Positions 59,238-64,000 of a stretch of DNA of 64,000 nucleotides are shown piece by piece. The notes beneath the pieces are model-generated. The model was not told where the DNA came from, did no database searches, and saw only the letters and a program-made list of their open reading frames with translations. Numbering within the stretch: the stretch's first letter is position 1; every line of letters starts with the position of its first letter. The stretch is from Lonicera japonica (Eukaryota; Streptophyta; Magnoliopsida; Dipsacales; Caprifoliaceae), in NCBI GenBank assembly GCA_021464415.1, contig JAKCWG010000727.1, positions 1 through 64,000 on the forward strand, read 5' to 3'. The position numbers and the translations under genes were made by a program.

Positions 59238-61967
59238 ATGCAAGGGCGACTGTTTGTGGACATTCGAATTAGCCCTCCCACATCTCCAAGACTGGCAAAC
59301 CAAAATGTTAACGAGGATCTAGAGAGCGATAATGAAGGGGAAGGGGCCAACAATGTTCCTCCTGTTAGGACCATGAGAGACTACCTTCAACCGCCTCGGG
59401 CAACTTCAAACTCATGCATCGTGCTTCCTGCTGGCCAAGCCGGAGCGTTCTCTTTCAAACCGGGTATGCTTCAACATATCCCTTTTTTTCATGGTATGGA
59501 GTCGGAAAACCCATACTTGCATTTGAAAGACTTTGAAGAAGTCTGCTCCACATTTCGTGAGGCAAATGTTAACGAGGATGTCATGCGTTTAAAACTCTTT
59601 CCTTTCTCCCTAAAAGACAAAGGAAAACTTTGGTTAAATGCTCAAAGACCGCAATCAATTCGGTCTTGGCAAGAGCTTCAAGCGGAATTTCTAAAAAAAT
59701 TCTTCCCCGTTCATAGAACCAATGCTTTAAGAAGGGCGATATCAAATTTTTCACCAAAAGAACATGAAAGCTTTTATAAATGTTGGGATAGATACAAGGA
59801 CCTTCTAAACGCATGCCCTCACCATGGTCACGAAACGTGGAGCCTTGTTAGTTTTTTCTATGAATCTCTCACCCCTGAGATGCGTACGTTTGTTGAGACC
59901 ATGTGTAATGGTCAAGTCTTGAGTAAGAATCCCGAGGAGGCTTTATTGTATTTTGATGAATTAGCGGAAGGTGCTCAAAATTGGAACACCTATTCCGAGG
60001 AACCCAAAGCCAAAACTCTAGGAAGGGGTGGGTTGTACCAAGTGTCCAATGAGGATGACATGGGGGCAAGGTTATTCCAATTGTCTAAAAAGGTAGAGGC
60101 AATGGAAGCAAGTAAGCTTAAGGAGGTCAATGTAGTATCCTCGAGTCAGTTGTGTGTCACTTGCGAAAATTCAGGACACACTACCGAGGATTGTCCTACC
60201 ATTCCCGCTTTTCGGGAAGTCCTCAAATATCCCGCCCAAGTCAATGTTTTGCACCAGTACAACCAAAATAGCAACCAAAATAGCAACCAAAATCGTAACC
60301 AAAATGATCCTTACTCTCAAAGGTACAATGAGGGATGGAAGAATCACCCCAATTTCAGTTGGGGAGGAAATCAAAGTCAGAACCACAACCAATATAATCA
60401 GAACCAAAGGCAACAACAACAACCTCAAAACTCTTTTGTTCCACCTCAGAATCAAAATCCCAACCAAAACTTGGAAGCTTTGTTGAGATCATTTGTGGAT
60501 AAGACGGATCGAGATGTGAGTGATTTGAAAACTCAAATGTCTAAGCTCACCACTGCCCTAGCAATCCAAGAGAAGGGAAAATTCCCATCTCAACCTTTAA
60601 TTAATCCTAGAGGTCAAGCTTTGGTTATAGAGGGAGGAGAGCCTAGTAGTAAAATGGAAGAACTTAAATCCATCATGACCCTTCGGAGTGGAAAAGTTGT
60701 AGATAAGACTATTGTTCCTAAAACCCCCAAGGTGGCGGACATAGTTGAATCTACGAGTGTTGAGGAGTCGGAGGTTGAGAAAGTTGTGAGAGAGGAAAAG
60801 AAGAGGGAAGAAGAGAAACAAGGAAAGGAGGATCTTGAGAAAATCAAGAACGGGATCAAGGTCCCGTTCCCAGAGAGATTGAACCAACCATCCAAATCTA
60901 ATACCGAGATTTTGGATGTGTTTCGGCAAGTAAAAATCAACATTCCATTGCTTGACGCGGTCAAGCAAATACCTTCGTACGCTAAGTTCCTCAAAGACTT
61001 ATGTACTACCAAACGAAGGTTGAATGTTAAGAAGAAGGCCTTTGTGGCGGAGCAAGTGAGCTCCATCATGCAAGGCACGAGAGCCCCTAAGTTCAAGGAC
61101 CCCGGTTGCCCCACAATTTCGTGTGTCATAGGAAATTGTAGGATAAAAAATGCTTTGCTAGATTTGGGAGCGAGTGTGAACGTACTCCCATATTCTGTAT
61201 ATCAACAATTGGGGTTGGGTGAGTTGAAACCCACGAGGGTTACAATCCAATTAGCGGACCGATCCGTTAAAATCCCAAGAGGGGTGGTCGAGGATGTACT
61301 TGTCCAAATTGACAAGTTTTATTTTCCTGTTGATTTCATCATCCTTGACATGCAACCCGTGTCAAATCCCGCTAACGAGATTCCGGTCATCCTTGGCCGA
61401 CCATTTCTTGCGACGTCCAATGCCATTATCAATTGCAAGAATAGAATCGTTAAGTTAGCTTTTGGTAACATGACTCTAGACCTTAATGTGTTCTCTTTAA
61501 ATAATCAAAAAGATGATTGTGATGAAGAAAGTGAACACGTTAACATGATAGAACCTTTGGTCCAAGACGACTTTGTTGCCACTTTAGAATCGGATTCTAC
61601 GGAAGGTTTTCTAACCACTTCCGAGGAACCCGAGGAATGTATGCAAGTGTTTTCTTTGTTGGATAAACAGGTTAATTCATCCGATGATCAAGAAGAAAAC
61701 ACACCCACGTCCACCAAGAAGCTTGAAGGAAAAATCGAGCTAAAGCCATTACCGAGCAATTCAAAGCATGCCTTCTTAGGAACTTTTCAAGCTCGTTATC
61801 TAAATGGATTTAGAAAAGCCAAAGTGGATTCCTCCACTTTTCACCAATCTCTTCACATTGAGGACAATGTCTTCTTCAAGTTGGGGGGTATGCGTATTCT
61901 AACACGCTTTTCATTTTTTGTTTGGTTGGCTTTTCTATTTGTGCTTGTAAAAATTCCATGGGATTAG
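59238..61967 (+). CDS. Athila-type Gag-protease ORF, intact, with a novel hydrophobic C-terminus
   Basis: The first in-frame ATG is 59238 (MQGRLFVDIR), giving 909 aa; the frame is open upstream from a TTG at 59226. Residues ~75-255 form the retrotransposon gag domain (IPFFHGMESENPYLHLKDFE, KLWLNAQRP, FYKCWDRYKDLLNACPHHG). A CX2CX4HX4C zinc knuckle (CVTCENSGHTTEDC) is at about 305. A long Asn/Gln-rich linker follows (about 335-415). The aspartic protease has the Athila form LLDLGASVNVLPYSVYQQLG near 645. The frame passes KPLPSNSKHAFLG, which in full elements leads into reverse transcriptase, but here joins unrelated sequence ending FFVWLAFLFVLVKIPWD. No stop or frameshift interrupts it. It would form particles and process them, while copying must come from another element. 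Confidence 0.92.
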   Translation: MQGRLFVDIRISPPTSPRLANQNVNEDLESDNEGEGANNVPPVRTMRDYLQPPRATSNSCIVLPAGQAGAFSFKPGMLQHIPFFHGMESENPYLHLKDFEEVCSTFREANVNEDVMRLKLFPFSLKDKGKLWLNAQRPQSIRSWQELQAEFLKKFFPVHRTNALRRAISNFSPKEHESFYKCWDRYKDLLNACPHHGHETWSLVSFFYESLTPEMRTFVETMCNGQVLSKNPEEALLYFDELAEGAQNWNTYSEEPKAKTLGRGGLYQVSNEDDMGARLFQLSKKVEAMEASKLKEVNVVSSSQLCVTCENSGHTTEDCPTIPAFREVLKYPAQVNVLHQYNQNSNQNSNQNRNQNDPYSQRYNEGWKNHPNFSWGGNQSQNHNQYNQNQRQQQQPQNSFVPPQNQNPNQNLEALLRSFVDKTDRDVSDLKTQMSKLTTALAIQEKGKFPSQPLINPRGQALVIEGGEPSSKMEELKSIMTLRSGKVVDKTIVPKTPKVADIVESTSVEESEVEKVVREEKKREEEKQGKEDLEKIKNGIKVPFPERLNQPSKSNTEILDVFRQVKINIPLLDAVKQIPSYAKFLKDLCTTKRRLNVKKKAFVAEQVSSIMQGTRAPKFKDPGCPTISCVIGNCRIKNALLDLGASVNVLPYSVYQQLGLGELKPTRVTIQLADRSVKIPRGVVEDVLVQIDKFYFPVDFIILDMQPVSNPANEIPVILGRPFLATSNAIINCKNRIVKLAFGNMTLDLNVFSLNNQKDDCDEESEHVNMIEPLVQDDFVATLESDSTEGFLTTSEEPEECMQVFSLLDKQVNSSDDQEENTPTSTKKLEGKIELKPLPSNSKHAFLGTFQARYLNGFRKAKVDSSTFHQSLHIEDNVFFKLGGMRILTRFSFFVWLAFLFVLVKIPWD

Positions 61968-62972
61968 AACTTTTGTTCTAATTTTTTTTTTGTGAAGTTT
62001 GAAAATTGATGATTGATTGATATTTTGTTCGATGAAGACTATTGTTTCATTAGCTTTTGGCTTGAATTCTTTGATCTAGATAGGAATTTGAATGATAAAC
62101 TAAATTGCCTTGCTCCACTTAGTCTCATATCCCGTTATATTCTCCTATTCCACATGCTAGATTGCTTCGGTTGTTTCCAATTCGGTAATAACACTTAGAT
62201 TTATTTTCATTGAGAGAAGAGAAATTTTTTGTCCAAAAATGATGGAAGCTCTTTCGAAAAGATCCTCCAATTAGAGGACAAAAGCATAGCACTTTGATAA
62301 CTTGGATGACTTTTATCCTAATATTGACTTAAAGCTTCACTTGACTAAATCTTAAGTCTCTTTGTCTAATATTACGGATGGGTAAAGGTTACCATATGGG
62401 AAAGGGTGAATAGCTTCCTTTGAGCTCCAATGAATGAGTAGTATTATGAAAAAAATTGATAAGTGAGACCGCTGCCCCCCATAGAGATGAAAACCGCCCT
62501 GATCTAATTTAGCAAAAATTTCCAAGTAAAAGATAAAGAAAGTGCTTAGAATTGACAAATCTTGGAGCTTTTGTTTTTGAAAAAGTTCTCTCTTCCTTCT
62601 TGAATGATTATGATTCTTTGTGTTTATATTGAATTGTTTGAATCGAAGTCTAGTATGTGAGCATTGGAGAATATGGGATTGTGTTCTAAAGGCGATAGGC
62701 GAATTAGATGATCATTCAAAAATCCATCATTCTGGAAAAATTGATAGTAATGCCTCTTGCTTTGCAAATTGAAACTTGAAACTTCATTCTCATCGTTCAT
62801 CATGATCAAACTTCTGATGTTTGTAGGTATCATTTCTGAAAACCTTCACGAGATGCAACTCGTCTTCTTTGGGAACTTAGAAGTTAACAACTTTTTGTAT
62901 ACCGTAGTGCTTTTGTAATTATTATAATTTTTGTCTTGCTAAGGGACTAGCAAGAGATAAGTTGAGGGGAGT
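61968..62972 (+). other. 3' non-coding interior of the Athila-type element, with polypurine tract
   Basis: About 1 kb without a recognisable domain; the short ORFs at 62013-62198, 62352-62558 and 62624-62833 carry no known motif. It may be the remnant of the region downstream of integrase in full Athila elements. It ends in GAGATAAGTTGAGGGGAGT, the polypurine tract, directly before the 3' LTR. Confidence 0.75.
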
Positions 62973-64000
62973 TGATAAACGCATAATATTGTCATGTCTA
63001 AGCTCCTTCCCGGAGTCGCTTGACGCGTTTGTTGCTTTAATTCTGCCTAATTATCCACTTATCTCGAGATTAGTGCTTTAGCGAGTTTTGTATCTAACAT
63101 GGCCAAAGTGGTGTGTATTTTGTAGTATTCCATGTGTTTGTAGGATTGGGATACAATGGCATTGCATGAAGTGATCAAGAGCAAGCTTGGAGGCTTGCAA
63201 AGTGCTGAGTGAAGAAATTCCAGAACCATGATCGATCATGGGCATAACCATGATCGATCATAGGCATGTCCATGATCGATCATGGGCATAACCATGATTG
63301 ATCATGGAACCATTTTTTCTGGCAGAACACTTCCATGATCGATCATGGGCATAACCATGATCGATCATGGCCCTGACAACTTGTCCATTTCACACCCAAA
63401 ATGGGCTATTTTAGTGGTTCAAGCTATTTTAGATATTTAGTTAGATATTTTGCAACCTTTTAATATATATTATTTTCTCTTAGCTTCTTGGCTAAGATAT
63501 CTAGTTTTTTTTTACACTTAGAGTTCTAGAGAGAGGTGAGAGCTCATTGTGGTGTTGTTCTTCATTTCTCTTGTAAGTTTTTAATTTGTAAGAATGATTT
63601 CTTCTTCTATAATATTTGTTCTTGCATCTATTATGGAGTAGTCTATTACTAAGGTTACGGAGGTTGTTTGCGATATGATATTCGGTGATTTATGGCTCAA
63701 TCCATGTTTAAAGTTTGAGAAATAGTTGTAAATCCTTTTCTTCTTCATTTCCTCCATTGTTGCAAGCTTTCTAGGTATATTCATAATAAATTAAGACTTT
63801 ATATGCCTTGTATATTTAGTGCTTGGTTGTTAATGAACATACAACATATTTATATGGTTCTAGAAAGCTTGTAGTCTTTTTCCCCCATCCATGGAGCTTT
63901 TCCCTCTTCGTAGAAATTATGAATAGTTCTTAAAACTCCATAGATGGATTTTAAATTTGTTTAGCTTATCTTTGATTCATTTATTGATATATTGAGTGCT
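62973..64000 (+). repeat. 3' LTR of the Athila-type element (cut by the window end)
   Basis: Aligns with 55641-56668 without gaps. The four substitutions I see are three in the palindrome array (around 63233, 63242 and 63263) and one at about 63959. The visible part stops before the position where the 5' LTR carries the nested solo LTR, so it cannot be seen whether this LTR carries it too. Confidence 0.93.

Larger units (their letters stand above)
55641..64000 (+). mobile_element. Young Athila-type Ty3/gypsy element without pol (TR-GAG-like); 3' end beyond the window
   Basis: Two nearly identical LTRs start TGATAAACGCATAATATTGT at 55641 and 62973. Over the visible 1028 bp they are collinear without indels and I count four substitutions. 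The 5' LTR is followed by TGGCGCCGTTGCCGGGGA (59078-59095), the primer site typical of Athila elements. A purine-rich GTTGAGGGGAG precedes the 3' LTR. The interior holds one intact gag-protease ORF and then about 1 kb of non-coding sequence; reverse transcriptase, RNase H and integrase are absent. It therefore depends on a relative for movement. The 5' target site is probably TTTGT at 55636-55640; its partner lies outside the window. Confidence 0.93.

Overview
The window is nuclear DNA from a flowering plant, probably a eudicot. The evidence is the AT-rich, repeat-dense background, the canonical plant microRNA family miR395, decayed plant-specific genes (DUF579 xylan methyltransferase-like, MAP70, TIR-NBS-LRR, polyvinylalcohol-dehydrogenase-like) and plant transposon lineages (CACTA, MULE, Copia, Athila-type Ty3/gypsy). 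I saw no intact host protein-coding gene. The best-supported host genes are three MIR395 loci, and the only long intact ORF is a retrotransposon gag.

1-15 kb is the MIR395 region. A segment (1-759 plus 8234-~12100) is interrupted by a 7.5-kb CACTA element with clean TIRs and a CTA target duplication. The element carries palindromic subterminal repeats and decayed gene fragments, one resembling an MTPC4/SLC30A9 cation transporter. The segment holds MIR395 copy 1 (minus strand). After a polyvinylalcohol-dehydrogenase pseudogene (12.4-13.9 kb) come MIR395 copy 2 (minus) and copy 3 (plus), arranged head to head around a ~0.7-kb shared promoter region.

15-37 kb holds a Pack-MULE (15773-19339, 9-bp TSD) carrying DUF579 and other host exons, a MAP70 pseudogene, a MITE, an orphan copy of the MIR395 upstream region at 25 kb, a LINE ORF1 split by a decayed Copia element (27822-33591, TSD AGGGT), and a TIR-NBS-LRR relic.

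37.8-42.66 kb is a second copy of the first segment. It lacks the CACTA element and has a mutated, probably dead MIR395. It ends exactly where an LTR-like sequence begins.

42.7-55.6 kb is a retrotransposon graveyard: a Tat-like LTR with a primer-binding-site-like sequence, a Copia protease fragment, a 3.66-kb probable solo LTR, a minus-strand gypsy gag-protease relic, a 560-bp MULE-type foldback MITE, and about 3 kb of AT-rich sequence with nothing recognisable.

55.6-64 kb is a very young Athila-type element with almost identical LTRs (4 differences over 1028 visible bases), an intact 909-aa gag-protease ORF and no reverse transcriptase, RNase H or integrase. It is therefore a TR-GAG-like non-autonomous element. 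Its 5' LTR contains a solo LTR of another (Copia-like) family with TSD AAATC.

The main cross-cutting observations are these. An 11-mer, TGAACCTAGTC, recurs upstream of the MIR395 loci. Four unrelated LTR families each carry an array of short palindromes just upstream of their TATA box. The natural duplicate pair gives a before-and-after view of the CACTA insertion and of the death of a MIR395 copy.
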